Below, piece after piece: positions 14,520-21,332 of a stretch of DNA of 28,684 nucleotides. Made by a program: the position numbers and the translations under genes. The notes beneath the pieces are model-generated. The model made no database searches and was not told the origin of the DNA. It was given only the letters and a program-made list of their open reading frames with translations. The stretch lies in contig DEEY01000005.1 in assembly GCA_002350545.1 (NCBI GenBank), positions 1 through 28,684 on the forward strand, given 5' to 3'. The stretch comes from Candidatus Saccharibacteria bacterium UBA2866 (GTDB lineage: Bacteria > Patescibacteriota > Saccharimonadia > Saccharimonadales > Saccharimonadaceae). Position 1 is the stretch's first letter. Every line of letters starts with the position of its first letter.

Positions 14520-15878
14520 TTACCAGTCTTCAACAAGAGGAAACTGCTTGCCGGAAATTTCAATAATAGAATCCGGTTCGGCGCCTTTTGAAGTAAGTTC
14601 GGCGCGGATACCGAGTTTTTTCATGATATCACGGAGGCGATTGACTGAAGCGTAGTTGTTCATGTCGGTACGACGGGCGAATTTTTCGATTTTATCGCCG
14701 GTTACTAAGAATGTGCCGTCGTCACGTTTTTCGACCCGCCAAGTGTCTTTCAGTTGATTTGGGGCTAGGCTAATCGTTGGGAGGTCGCGAGAATACTCGT
14801 CGTTCTCGGAACGCTCCCTCGCGCCCGTCGTTACGGGGCTCGGTCGCTCCGTATTTTCCACGTCGGAAAATATGCTCCTCGAACGAGAGTATTCCTCGCG
14901 GCCTTGCGACACCTTAGACACCAGTTCACGGAGAAGCTCTGTGAGGCCTTGATGGGCGGCGCTACTGATGGTGAAAATCTTGGCGTCGGGGTTTTTCTCG
15001 AGAATTGAGGTCATTTGCATTTTAATTATTTCTTCGTCGACGCCTTCGCACTTGGTGAGAGCGACAATCTCAGGACGGTCTTTTAGGTCAGAATACTTAT
15101 TTAGTTCATTTCGAATAGTCTGATAAGCTTCGCCGGCATCATTGTTGTAAACGTCGATAAGATGCAGTAAAACAGCGGTGCGATCAACGTGGCGGAGAAA
15201 ATCATGACCGAGACCCTTGCCCTCAGAGGCACCTTCGATTAGCCCTGGAATGTCGGCAATGAGTAAATCTTTGCCATCAATCGTGGCAACTCCGAGGTTA
15301 GGTGTAATCGTAGTAAAGGGATAGTCGGCGATTTCAGGTTTGGCGTTTGAGACAACTGAAAGGAAGGTAGATTTACCAGCATTTGGAAGACCAACTAAGC
15401 CAACGTCGGCCATGGATTTTAGCTCTAATTCGGCTTCGAATTCTTCGCCCGGTTCGCCGACCTCAGCGATACGTGGGGCTTGGCGGGTGCTCGATTTAAA
15501 ATGCGCGTTGCCGAAACCACCATCGCCACCTTTCGCGATAATTGCTTCCTGGCCGTCAGAGGTTAAATCAGCCAAAATAGCACCGTCTTTTTTTATGATA
15601 GTACCGATTGGGACGTCGACAATTAAATCCTTACCAGAGCGTCCAGCAGCGCGTTGCCCAGCGCCGTTTTTGCCGTTTTCGGCTTCTAGGATTGGGGTGA
15701 AGCGAAAATCAATTAGGGTGTTGGTGTTTTTGTCGGCCTTAAAGATGATATTGCCACCGCGGCCGCCATCACCACCATCTGGGCCGCCTTTAGGGATATA
15801 AATTTCATGGCGAAAGGAAACGGCACCATTGCCGCCTTTTCCGGCTTTTAATTGTACTTTGGCAATATCTACAAACAT
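14520..15878 (-). CDS. obg: Obg GTPase with in-frame palindromic insert
   Basis: A ribosome-assembly GTPase. The glycine-rich Obg domain (1-157), the G domain (about 158-325; G1 GLPNAGKS 163-170, G3 DIPG 209-212, G4 TKCE 275-278) and the C-terminal OCT domain (about 368-452) are all present. G4 departs from the usual NKxD. Residues 326-365, in the linker between G and OCT domains, come from palindromic element B (RSRSIFSDVENTERPSPVTT and flanks). The start ATG at 15878 begins the canonical MFVDIAKVQLKAGKGG sequence and lies 6 nt after TGC-TATAAT; the frame upstream of it is promoter sequence. Total length 452 against about 430 typical, the excess being the insert. Confidence 0.95.
   Translation of the reverse strand: MFVDIAKVQLKAGKGGNGAVSFRHEIYIPKGGPDGGDGGRGGNIIFKADKNTNTLIDFRFTPILEAENGKNGAGQRAAGRSGKDLIVDVPIGTIIKKDGAILADLTSDGQEAIIAKGGDGGFGNAHFKSSTRQAPRIAEVGEPGEEFEAELELKSMADVGLVGLPNAGKSTFLSVVSNAKPEIADYPFTTITPNLGVATIDGKDLLIADIPGLIEGASEGKGLGHDFLRHVDRTAVLLHLIDVYNNDAGEAYQTIRNELNKYSDLKDRPEIVALTKCEGVDEEIIKMQMTSILEKNPDAKIFTISSAAHQGLTELLRELVSKVSQGREEYSRSRSIFSDVENTERPSPVTTGARERSENDEYSRDLPTISLAPNQLKDTWRVEKRDDGTFLVTGDKIEKFARRTDMNNYASVNRLRDIMKKLGIRAELTSKGAEPDSIIEISGKQFPLVEDW
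14784..14902 (+). repeat. Intragenic palindromic element B (in obg)
   Basis: A 119-bp copy whose core (14805-14881) is identical over 77 bp to element A (1346-1422). It lies in plus orientation although obg is on the minus strand, so it is translated from the strand opposite to A. The outer arms 14784-14804 and 14882-14902 differ from A at a few positions, most of which change as base pairs. Confidence 0.92.
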
Positions 15879-15884
15879 GACCTC

Positions 15885-15893
15885 ATTATAGCA
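15885..15893 (-). promoter_or_regulatory. Leaderless extended -10 of obg
   Basis: TGC-TATAAT on the minus strand, 6 nt before the ATG at 15878. It is divergent from and adjacent to the 15899-15927 promoter. Confidence 0.7.
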
Positions 15894-15898
15894 TAATA

Positions 15899-15927
15899 TT
15901 GACATTTTACAAGTTTTGTGATATAAT
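15899..15927 (+). promoter_or_regulatory. Consensus promoter of genes 15990-16713
   Basis: TTGACA (15899-15904), 17 bp, TATAAT (15922-15927) with TGA in front: a full consensus match. The leader is about 55 nt and carries AAGGAGG at 15975-15981. Confidence 0.85.
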
Positions 15928-15989
15928 TAGAGCATAATTAGCACTTCTGTCGTACAGTGGTGAGCAGTTTTAAAAAGGAGGAGTGTATT

Positions 15990-16190
15990 ATGATGCAGAC
16001 AATGGTTGATGGACCTGAAAACGACAAGAATATGACAGTTCAGAAAGAATGGCTGAAAAAGGCTGCGATGCAGACCTTTACTCCAAGAGAACTGGAGAAA
16101 ATGGCCGAGCAGAAACGTGGCAAAAAAGTAAAGAATAATACCAAATACGGTATCGCATGTGGCCTGCCGGAAGACTACGACGTAGAATAG
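15990..16190 (+). CDS. Hypothetical small protein (66 aa)
   Basis: A soluble, charged protein, mostly helical by pattern (TVQKEWLKKAAMQTFTPRELEKMAEQKRGKK split over residues 16-46), ending in an acidic LPEDYDVE. The start is the first of two ATGs at 15990, 8 nt after AAGGAGG; the longer frame from 15957 would ignore that site. It has a consensus promoter and a strong ribosome binding site, so it is probably well expressed. It is followed by another unknown gene after 19 nt. I do not recognise a family. Confidence 0.75.
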   Translation: MMQTMVDGPENDKNMTVQKEWLKKAAMQTFTPRELEKMAEQKRGKKVKNNTKYGIACGLPEDYDVE

Positions 16191-16209
16191 CCTATAAGGG
16201 GGTGATTTG

Positions 16210-16713
16210 ATGGCAGTTGTCAGCGGTAGGGGCGGTAGACATGCTCGGCCGGGCTGGAAAATCCCGAATGGGATTTATGCGAAGCAGACAGCTCAGCTGA
16301 AAGATTGGCTACTTCTCTTCGAAAAAGAGGACGGACTAGAAAACAGAGAGTTAGCCATGGAGGACTTTTACCGGATTTGGAATAATCCGCGAATCAAAGA
16401 AGTCCAGATTCGTGGCAAACTCAAAATGGGGGGAGAAATCTACGGCTGTCACGGGTGCCATAACGGCGATCAAATGATCACATCGTATATCACCTCCATT
16501 AAGAGGCTTACCCATGGTGAGCCCCGCGCCAATCGATTCCCAAGGGATATTATGTGCGCAACTACTGATACTGGCGAAGTTTATTTCTTCAACAGCGATC
16601 AGTTCCATTTGTGCGCGGCGATCCTCTTTTGGGACATGGCGAACGGAAATCCGCTCGAGAAAGCTGAACACTACTATGTGTATCCAGCATATAAAAAAGC
16701 GGAATTCATGTAA
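16210..16713 (+). CDS. Hypothetical protein (167 aa) with CHGCH motif
   Basis: A soluble 167-residue protein of no family I recognise. A basic N-terminus (SGRGGRHARPGWK) is followed by a helical region rich in Glu and Leu, then IYGCHGCHNGDQM (about 77-89), where two Cys and two His are placed so that they could bind a metal, and a C-terminal alpha/beta-like part with many aromatics (EVYFFNSDQFHLCAAILFWDMANG). The ATG at 16210 is preceded by AAGGGGGTGA; a TTG immediately upstream is a less likely start. It shares the consensus promoter at 15899 with the 66-residue gene and ends at a terminator. Confidence 0.75.
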   Translation: MAVVSGRGGRHARPGWKIPNGIYAKQTAQLKDWLLLFEKEDGLENRELAMEDFYRIWNNPRIKEVQIRGKLKMGGEIYGCHGCHNGDQMITSYITSIKRLTHGEPRANRFPRDIMCATTDTGEVYFFNSDQFHLCAAILFWDMANGNPLEKAEHYYVYPAYKKAEFM

Positions 16714-16744
16714 AAATCCCCCGGCTAGATGTCGGGGATTTTTT
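16712..16744. terminator. Bidirectional terminator between 16713 and trmD
   Basis: A stem AAAATCCCC/GGGGATTTT with an 11-12 nt loop, T-run downstream and A-run upstream, placed between convergent genes. Confidence 0.85.
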
Positions 16745-16748
16745 GGCT

Positions 16749-17399
16749 TTATTCAGCTTTTTTGGTGTGTGATTCACGCCATTTGGCGATTTCGCCATGG
16801 TTGCCAGACAGTAGCACGTCAGGGACTTTCATACCACGAAAATCAGAAGGCTTAGTGTACTGCGGATATTCGATATTATCACCATCGGAGAAAGACTCAA
16901 TTTCGGCTGACTGTTCGCCACCAAGAACGCCGGGGATAAGACGAGTAATGCTATCAATGATGATTAGAGCCGGAAGTTCGCCACCAGTAAGGACATAGTG
17001 ACCAAGTGAAACCTTATAGTCTACTAAAGTCAGAATGCGCTCGTCATAGCCCTCGTAGTGGGGGCATAGTATGATATAATGAGCGTCACCCGCTAACTCT
17101 CTAGCTGTTTTCTGGTTCCATGTTGCGCCGGCAGGAGTGGGAAGGATAACTTTAGCAGTTGGTTCCTTAGCCTTAACTGATTCGATAGCAGCAAAAACTG
17201 GTTCACAGCGTAGTAGCATGCCATCGCCACCGCCGTAAGGGGTATCGTCAACTGATTTATGGGGACCTAGGCCAAATTCTCGCAAATCTACAAAATCAAA
17301 CTCGGCTAGACCTTTTTCCGTAGCCTTCCACATCATCGATGTTTTGAGATACGGCTCGATGGCCTCCCGAAACAGCGTAATTATCGTAAATTTAATCAT
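16749..17399 (-). CDS. trmD: tRNA (guanine-N1)-methyltransferase TrmD, short form
   Basis: A SPOUT-class methyltransferase that makes m1G37 with S-adenosylmethionine. The signatures are DDTPYGGGDGML (51-62), HYEGYDERI (114-122), the trefoil-knot YVLTGGELPALIIID (135-149), RLIPGVLG (153-160), QYTKP and the C-terminal VLLSGNHGEIAKWR. Compared with the E. coli protein, the usual Asp of IGDYVLSGGE is H134, and the residue aligned with the proposed general base D169 is E168. It ends at 216 residues (usually 240-255), lacking most of the C-terminal helical tail. A TATAAT box 7 nt before the ATG suggests a leaderless mRNA. It is not in the usual rpsP-rimM-trmD-rplS cluster within this window. Confidence 0.94.
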   Translation of the reverse strand: MIKFTIITLFREAIEPYLKTSMMWKATEKGLAEFDFVDLREFGLGPHKSVDDTPYGGGDGMLLRCEPVFAAIESVKAKEPTAKVILPTPAGATWNQKTARELAGDAHYIILCPHYEGYDERILTLVDYKVSLGHYVLTGGELPALIIIDSITRLIPGVLGGEQSAEIESFSDGDNIEYPQYTKPSDFRGMKVPDVLLSGNHGEIAKWRESHTKKAE

Positions 17400-17406
17400 G
17401 TTTTAC

Positions 17407-17412
17407 ATTATA
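17407..17412 (-). promoter_or_regulatory. Leaderless -10 of trmD
   Basis: TATAAT on the minus strand, 7 nt before the trmD ATG. No convincing -35 is present. Confidence 0.5.
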
Positions 17413-17445
17413 ACGCATTTTTATAGCATTTTTTGAAAAAAGTGC

Positions 17446-17474
17446 TTGACAACTAGTCGCTTATGCTTTATTAT
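17446..17474 (+). promoter_or_regulatory. Promoter of candidate small RNA
   Basis: TTGACA (17446-17451), 17 bp, TATTAT (17469-17474). No start codon with a ribosome binding site follows within 150 nt, so it appears to drive a non-coding transcript. Confidence 0.7.
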
Positions 17475-17479
17475 AAAAA

Positions 17480-17625
17480 TAAGCTGGTACGCTTCACAGG
17501 GGTTCCACTGCATAGATAGTGGAGTGTGGAGACTTACTAAAACAAACAGCGGATTAAAACAAACCAATGTGCCCCAAGGGTGGGCGCGTAACAGCGGGGG
17601 AGCCGGCCGAAAGGTCGGTTCTTTT
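17480..17625 (+). ncRNA. Candidate structured small RNA between trmD and recG
   Basis: An approximately 145-nt stretch between a consensus promoter and an intrinsic terminator without a coding frame of its own. A long hairpin is visible (CTTCACA...TGTGGAG enclosing TCCACT-GCATAGAT-AGTGGA), then an A-rich single-stranded part with AAACAAAC repeats, then GTGCCC...GGGCGC, then the terminator. It lacks the GGAAGG/AGCA loop of SRP RNA, the RNase P and tmRNA signatures and an obvious 6S bulge. The class is unknown. The transcript ends just before the recG -10, so it could also be read as a recG leader with attenuation. Confidence 0.5.
17600..17625 (+). terminator. Intrinsic terminator of the small RNA
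   Basis: A 9-bp stem GAGCCGGCC/GGTCGGTTC (two G-U pairs) with a GAAA tetraloop, then TTTT. It lies only about 5 nt from the recG -10 box. Confidence 0.75.
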
Positions 17626-17626
17626 A

Positions 17627-17635
17627 TGTTATAAT
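17627..17635 (+). promoter_or_regulatory. Leaderless extended -10 of recG
   Basis: TGT-TATAAT with exactly 6 nt to the ATG at 17642. The region where a -35 would lie is occupied by the preceding terminator hairpin. Confidence 0.65.
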
Positions 17636-17641
17636 TGGGGT

Positions 17642-19672
17642 ATGGATTTGTTCTCAGGTGTGGAAAACTTGAATGGGGTAGGGCCCAAAACGGCGGAGGT
17701 TTTGAAGAAATACGGCATCCGAACTGTACGGGATTTTTTATATAATCTACCACGCGACTACGAAAATTTTGAGGCTCCCACCTCGATTTCGGAAATTCGA
17801 CCTGGCAAGGTGGTAGTGAGGGGCAAAATCGATTCTTTGACGACCCGGCGAGCAAGGCGACGTAATTTATCGGTAACGGAAGGAGTGATTCGGGATAAAA
17901 CTGGCGCAATCAAGGTAGTGTGGTTTAATCAAAGCTACCGTGTCCGGCAGTTTAATCCAGATAAGGAATACTATTTTACAGGGAATTTTGAATTAAAAAA
18001 TGGTCGATATAGCCTGATTTCACCATCATGTGCGGAAGTGAGTGAAATTAACCCAATGACGGGATTAACTCCGATTTATGTAGCGCATGGAAAATTGAAA
18101 TCAAGTGATTTTAAACGGTTAATGGGGAAATCACGGGAAATGTTTGCGCAGATTCCGGATATGTTACCGACAGCACAAAAAGGAGAACGGAAGGAATCTT
18201 TGTTCCGGGCGCATTTTCCAGATTCTTTAAGATCAATTAAAGAGGCCAGGGATTATTTGGCTTATGAGGAATTATTTGAGCTGATTTTAGCGGCACGGCT
18301 AAATCGCTTAGAAAACGAAAAACTAAAAGCCATAGCGGTACCATTTGAGGTGGGTAAAATCCGGAAATTTGTAGCGAGTTTGCCATTTAAACTAACCAAT
18401 GCGCAACGCCGAGCGGCATGGGAAATTTTTCAAGATTTGGAAAAACCAGTGCCAATGAACAGGTTGTTGCAAGGTGATGTTGGGTCGGGTAAAACAATGG
18501 TGGCGGCCTTGTCCGCCCTAGAGGTTACTTTGGCTGGTGGGCAGGTAGCAATACTTGCGCCAACGGCTATTTTAGCTACGCAACATTTTGATAGTTTGTC
18601 AAGGATTTTGGAACCGTTTGGGGTAAAGGTGGCACTTCTTACCGGCGCGACAAAGCAAAAAGTAGAGTTGAAAAAACAGATTAAGTCTGGTGAAGTTGAT
18701 TTAGTAATTGGTACACATGCGCTTCTCACTGACGATACGGAGTTTAAGAACTTAACGCTGGTGATAATTGACGAACAGCATCGTTTTGGAGTTGAGCAAA
18801 GACAAAAATTGATGTTAAAATCTCCAGCGGGACTAGCACCACATCTACTAGCTATGACAGCTACGCCAATTCCACGTTCTTTGCAGCTCACGGTGTTTGG
18901 AGATTTAGATGTTTCGATACTAAACGAGATGCCACGTGGGCGGAAACCAATAACAACTACTATTCTGAAAGAGGTAGAGACTAGGGAAAAGCTTTACCCA
19001 AAAATTACAGAGGTGGTTGAAGCGCCACATCGGCAGCAGGTTTATTGGATTTGTAAGGCGATTGAAGATGGTAATAGTGGAATGGTCTCAGAAGTAACAT
19101 CAGTAAAGGCGCGGGCGCGGAAACTAAGTACTCTTTTTCCTAAGTTTAGGATTGAAATTTTGCACGGCAAAATGAAGCCAGCAGAGAAGGATGCTGTGAT
19201 GGAAAGATTTTCTCAAGGTCGGATTGATATTTTGGTCTCGACTACTGTTGTGGAAGTAGGAGTGGATGTGCCAAATGCGACTTTGATGGTAATTGAAAAC
19301 GCTGAGGCGTATGGCCTAGCGCAACTACATCAACTGCGTGGGCGAGTAGGGCGAGGCGAAGCGGCGTCTTTTTGTTTTCTTTTGACGTCGGGGGATTTTC
19401 AGCCATCGAGGAGGCTGAGAGAACTAGAAAAATCTACTGACGGATTTTATCTAGCGGAGGTGGATCTTAAAATGCGGGGTCCAGGAGAGATTTATGGAGC
19501 TTTGCAACACGGGGCACTAGATCTCAGAATTGCCTCTTTGTCTGATACACGGTTAATTGCGCGGGCACAGGCGGATGTTTTAAAGTTTTTACAAAACCCG
19601 GAAAATATGTTAAAATATGATGAATTAATGCGAGGCATTACTAAATATCAACAAATAACTACTTTGAATTAA
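17642..19672 (+). CDS. recG: ATP-dependent DNA helicase RecG
   Basis: RecG reverses stalled replication forks and branch-migrates Holliday junctions. The 676 residues hold the N-terminal helix-hairpin-helix/wedge OB region (about 1-240: LNGVGPKTAEVLKKYGI, DFLYNLPRDYENF) and the helicase core: Walker A QGDVGSGKTM (about 275-285), DEQHRFGVEQR (377-387), MTATPIPRSL, and the motif V-VI block EVGVDVPNATLM...QLHQLRGRVGRG. The RecG-specific C-terminal region is present. The start is set by the promoter 6 nt upstream; the upstream open frame is the small-RNA region. It is followed by rsmD after 1 nt, forming a two-gene unit. Length is normal (about 690 in other bacteria). Confidence 0.97.
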   Translation: MDLFSGVENLNGVGPKTAEVLKKYGIRTVRDFLYNLPRDYENFEAPTSISEIRPGKVVVRGKIDSLTTRRARRRNLSVTEGVIRDKTGAIKVVWFNQSYRVRQFNPDKEYYFTGNFELKNGRYSLISPSCAEVSEINPMTGLTPIYVAHGKLKSSDFKRLMGKSREMFAQIPDMLPTAQKGERKESLFRAHFPDSLRSIKEARDYLAYEELFELILAARLNRLENEKLKAIAVPFEVGKIRKFVASLPFKLTNAQRRAAWEIFQDLEKPVPMNRLLQGDVGSGKTMVAALSALEVTLAGGQVAILAPTAILATQHFDSLSRILEPFGVKVALLTGATKQKVELKKQIKSGEVDLVIGTHALLTDDTEFKNLTLVIIDEQHRFGVEQRQKLMLKSPAGLAPHLLAMTATPIPRSLQLTVFGDLDVSILNEMPRGRKPITTTILKEVETREKLYPKITEVVEAPHRQQVYWICKAIEDGNSGMVSEVTSVKARARKLSTLFPKFRIEILHGKMKPAEKDAVMERFSQGRIDILVSTTVVEVGVDVPNATLMVIENAEAYGLAQLHQLRGRVGRGEAASFCFLLTSGDFQPSRRLRELEKSTDGFYLAEVDLKMRGPGEIYGALQHGALDLRIASLSDTRLIARAQADVLKFLQNPENMLKYDELMRGITKYQQITTLN

Positions 19673-19673
19673 A

Positions 19674-20186
19674 ATGATTAGAATCTCATCAGGACAGTAT
19701 CGGAACCGGAAAATCACCACGCCAGGAGGAGCCACTCATCCAATGGGCGAAAGAGAACGGTTGGCGCTTTTTAACATGATTGCGGAGTATTTGCCTGGCG
19801 CTAAGGTGCTGGATGCCTTTGCTGGTTCAGGGGCTTTAGGGATTGAAGCTTTATCTCGTGGAGCTAGTGAGGCGGTTTTTGTAGAGAAAGCAGCACCGGC
19901 CTGCCGAGTGATCCGAGGGAATTTAAGGGAGCTCGGGATTGAGGCTGAAATTTATCAGAGTGATGTTGTAAATTTTACATCAGATACTGAATTTGATGTG
20001 ATATTAGCAGACCCGCCTTATGATAGTTTTAAAATCAATGAAGTGACACATTTGTTGCAATTTTTACGGAGTGGGGGAGTTTTAGCATTGTCACACCCAG
20101 GTGAGGCACCGGAACTACCTAGGATGGAGCTGTTGAAGAGTCGGAAATATGCTGGGGCTACTATTTCGATCTACGTTAAGGGGTAA
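19674..20186 (+). CDS. rsmD: 16S rRNA (guanine-N2)-methyltransferase RsmD
   Basis: This enzyme methylates G966 of 16S rRNA with S-adenosylmethionine. The 170 residues show the RsmD N-terminus (MIRISSGQYRNRKITTPGG), SAM motif I VLDAFAGSGALGIEALSRGA (about 45-64), the acidic motif II FVEK and the N2-methyltransferase motif DPPYD. It starts 1 nt after the recG stop (no separate promoter), so its expression depends on recG translation or read-through. Its usual neighbour coaD is not present downstream. Confidence 0.94.
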   Translation: MIRISSGQYRNRKITTPGGATHPMGERERLALFNMIAEYLPGAKVLDAFAGSGALGIEALSRGASEAVFVEKAAPACRVIRGNLRELGIEAEIYQSDVVNFTSDTEFDVILADPPYDSFKINEVTHLLQFLRSGGVLALSHPGEAPELPRMELLKSRKYAGATISIYVKG

Positions 20187-20187
20187 C

Positions 20188-20230
20188 TTGCTTTTTTGAC
20201 GAAGTTGTGATATAATTAGGGTATAAGGAG
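20188..20230 (+). promoter_or_regulatory. Promoter and RBS of membrane protein gene 20238
   Basis: TTGCTT (20188-20193), 17 bp, TGA-TATAAT (20208-20216), then AAGGAG at 20225-20230, 7 nt before the ATG. Confidence 0.75.
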
Positions 20231-20237
20231 TTTTATT

Positions 20238-20657
20238 ATGTATAATCAGATAGAAGCTGACAAAAAGGAGCGTCGTAAGATTATCGCAGTGGCGACAATT
20301 GCGGTAGCGATTATTTTGATTTTAATCGTGGCGATTGTAGTGGTAGCAACTAAGAAAACTGCGCGTAATGGCTCGTCGACAAGTAACGAAGCCACGACGG
20401 CACAAACAGAAAACACTGAGACTAAGGATGAGGCTAAGGATGAAAAAGCCGATTCTAAGACAGAGGAGAAATCTGAAGAAAAGACTACTGAGAGTGATAG
20501 CCCAGTAGTGACTGAGACGGCTAAGACCGAAGCGGTAGCCACGGCTGATGCACCAATCGTAGAGACTGGACCGGAAGATTTCTTGCCGATTGCCCTGATG
20601 GCTGGCATGTTAGTAACTTATCTAGGTTCACGCAAACTAGCTAAAAAAGAAGCTTAG
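20238..20657 (+). CDS. Small surface protein with two membrane segments (139 aa)
   Basis: A short basic N-terminus is followed by a transmembrane helix (15-38), then about 70 residues of low-complexity Thr/Glu/Lys/Ser/Ala sequence, and a C-terminal TGPEDFLPIALMAGMLVTYL helix with a Lys-rich tail (about 110-139). The C-terminus looks like a cell-wall sorting signal (short motif, hydrophobic helix, basic tail), but the LPxTG box itself is missing, so sortase anchoring is uncertain. Probably both ends are membrane-embedded with an external loop. I recognise no family. It has its own promoter, a good ribosome binding site and a strong terminator. Confidence 0.8.
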   Translation: MYNQIEADKKERRKIIAVATIAVAIILILIVAIVVVATKKTARNGSSTSNEATTAQTENTETKDEAKDEKADSKTEEKSEEKTTESDSPVVTETAKTEAVATADAPIVETGPEDFLPIALMAGMLVTYLGSRKLAKKEA

Positions 20658-20667
20658 ATATACTGTT

Positions 20668-20700
20668 TAAAAAAGCGAGGCAGTTTGGCCTCGCTTTTTA
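20668..20700 (+). terminator. Terminator after the 139-aa membrane protein
   Basis: A stem AAAAAGCGAGGC/GCCTCGCTTTTT with a loop of about 6 nt and a built-in T-run. Confidence 0.9.
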
Positions 20701-20710
20701 GTGATTTTTG

Positions 20711-20719
20711 TGCTATAAT
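20711..20719 (+). promoter_or_regulatory. Extended -10 of tRNA-Leu
   Basis: TGC-TATAAT, 8 nt upstream of the mature tRNA 5' end, so processing needs to remove very little. Confidence 0.65.
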
Positions 20720-20727
20720 TTTAGTAA

Positions 20728-20812
20728 GCCCGGGTGGTGGAATTGGTAGACACGTATGCCTTAGGAGCATATGCCACACGGCGTGCTGGTTCAAGTCCAG
20801 TCCCGGGCACCA
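20728..20812 (+). tRNA. tRNA-Leu (anticodon UAG), CCA encoded
   Basis: A class II tRNA. The acceptor stem GCCCGGG/CCCGGGC, D-arm with GGTAGAC, anticodon stem TATGC/GCATA and loop CTTAGGA (anticodon TAG, reading CUN codons), a long variable arm (CCACACGGCGTG region), T-arm CTGG-TTCAAGT-CCAG, discriminator A and genomically encoded CCA (20810-20812) are all visible. It has its own promoter and terminator, so it is a single-gene transcription unit. Confidence 0.97.
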
Positions 20813-20815
20813 TCG

Positions 20816-20840
20816 AAGAGTATTTAGATACTCTTTTTTT
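20816..20840 (+). terminator. Terminator of tRNA-Leu
   Basis: An 8-bp stem AAGAGTAT/ATACTCTT with a TTAG loop and a run of T, 4 nt after the CCA end. Confidence 0.9.
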
Positions 20841-20855
20841 TATTCTATATAATAG

Positions 20856-21269
20856 TTAAAAGCTATTGTAGTATGGGTGGCCAGATGTGCCTGCAGTATA
20901 ATATGGGTCTAGTGACTCTGCGTTTGAGTCCGTTGTATACATTTCGCGCCCATAAGTACTTACGCAGTAATTATCATTATACGGGTTTTTGTCGTAGGAT
21001 GTAGTGTCCATACACTCCCATTCTTCAACTTCTGGTTCTTCATAGCTATAATCATAATCGTCATAGTCTGGCTCTGGGTATTCAACATAACTTGGGACAT
21101 CGTAGTAATCTGAAGAATAGTCGTCGTAATAGTCATAGCTACCAGACGAAGAGCCGCCACTGTTAAAAGCAGCTACTATAGAGCCTATAATAATAGCAAT
21201 AATCACTACCACAAAAACACCAACTCCTCCACCACCGCTGTTGTAATTATTATAGCTGCTATTATACAT
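20856..21269 (-). CDS. Tyr/Asp-rich small membrane protein (137 aa)
   Basis: A short Asn/Tyr/Gly N-terminus is followed by a single transmembrane helix (about 15-35) and an external tail of about 100 residues exceptionally rich in Tyr, Asp, Ser and Glu (SYDYYDDYSSDYYDV region). Two Cys lie in the C-terminal half (WECMDT, NYCVST). The composition suggests a disordered or sticky surface segment. No family recognised. An AGGGAGC ribosome binding site and a consensus minus-strand promoter support expression. The tail codes in low-complexity sequence, so homologues will be hard to find. Confidence 0.75.
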   Translation of the reverse strand: MYNSSYNNYNSGGGGVGVFVVVIIAIIIGSIVAAFNSGGSSSGSYDYYDDYSSDYYDVPSYVEYPEPDYDDYDYSYEEPEVEEWECMDTTSYDKNPYNDNYCVSTYGREMYTTDSNAESLDPYYTAGTSGHPYYNSF

Positions 21270-21292
21270 ATCTGCTCCCTATTTATAGTTAT

Positions 21293-21321
21293 ATTATATC
21301 ATAAGCTTTTATTTGTGTCAA
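21293..21321 (-). promoter_or_regulatory. Consensus promoter of Tyr-rich membrane protein
   Basis: TTGACA (21321-21316), 17 bp, TATAAT (21298-21293) with TGA in front, on the minus strand. The leader is about 20 nt and contains AGGGAGC. Confidence 0.8.
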
Positions 21322-21332
21322 GTATTTTTAAA

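Noticed and set aside
17571..17600. AAGGGTGGGCGCG resembles the T-box motif AGGGTGGNACCGCG upstream of a terminator.
   Set aside because: Two bases of the motif are missing, no Stem I landmarks or specifier are visible, and the downstream gene is recG, not an aminoacyl-tRNA or amino acid gene.
20550..20657. C-terminal sorting signal for a sortase.
   Set aside because: The hydrophobic helix and basic tail fit, but there is no LPxTG-like box, only TGPED; kept as a membrane segment.
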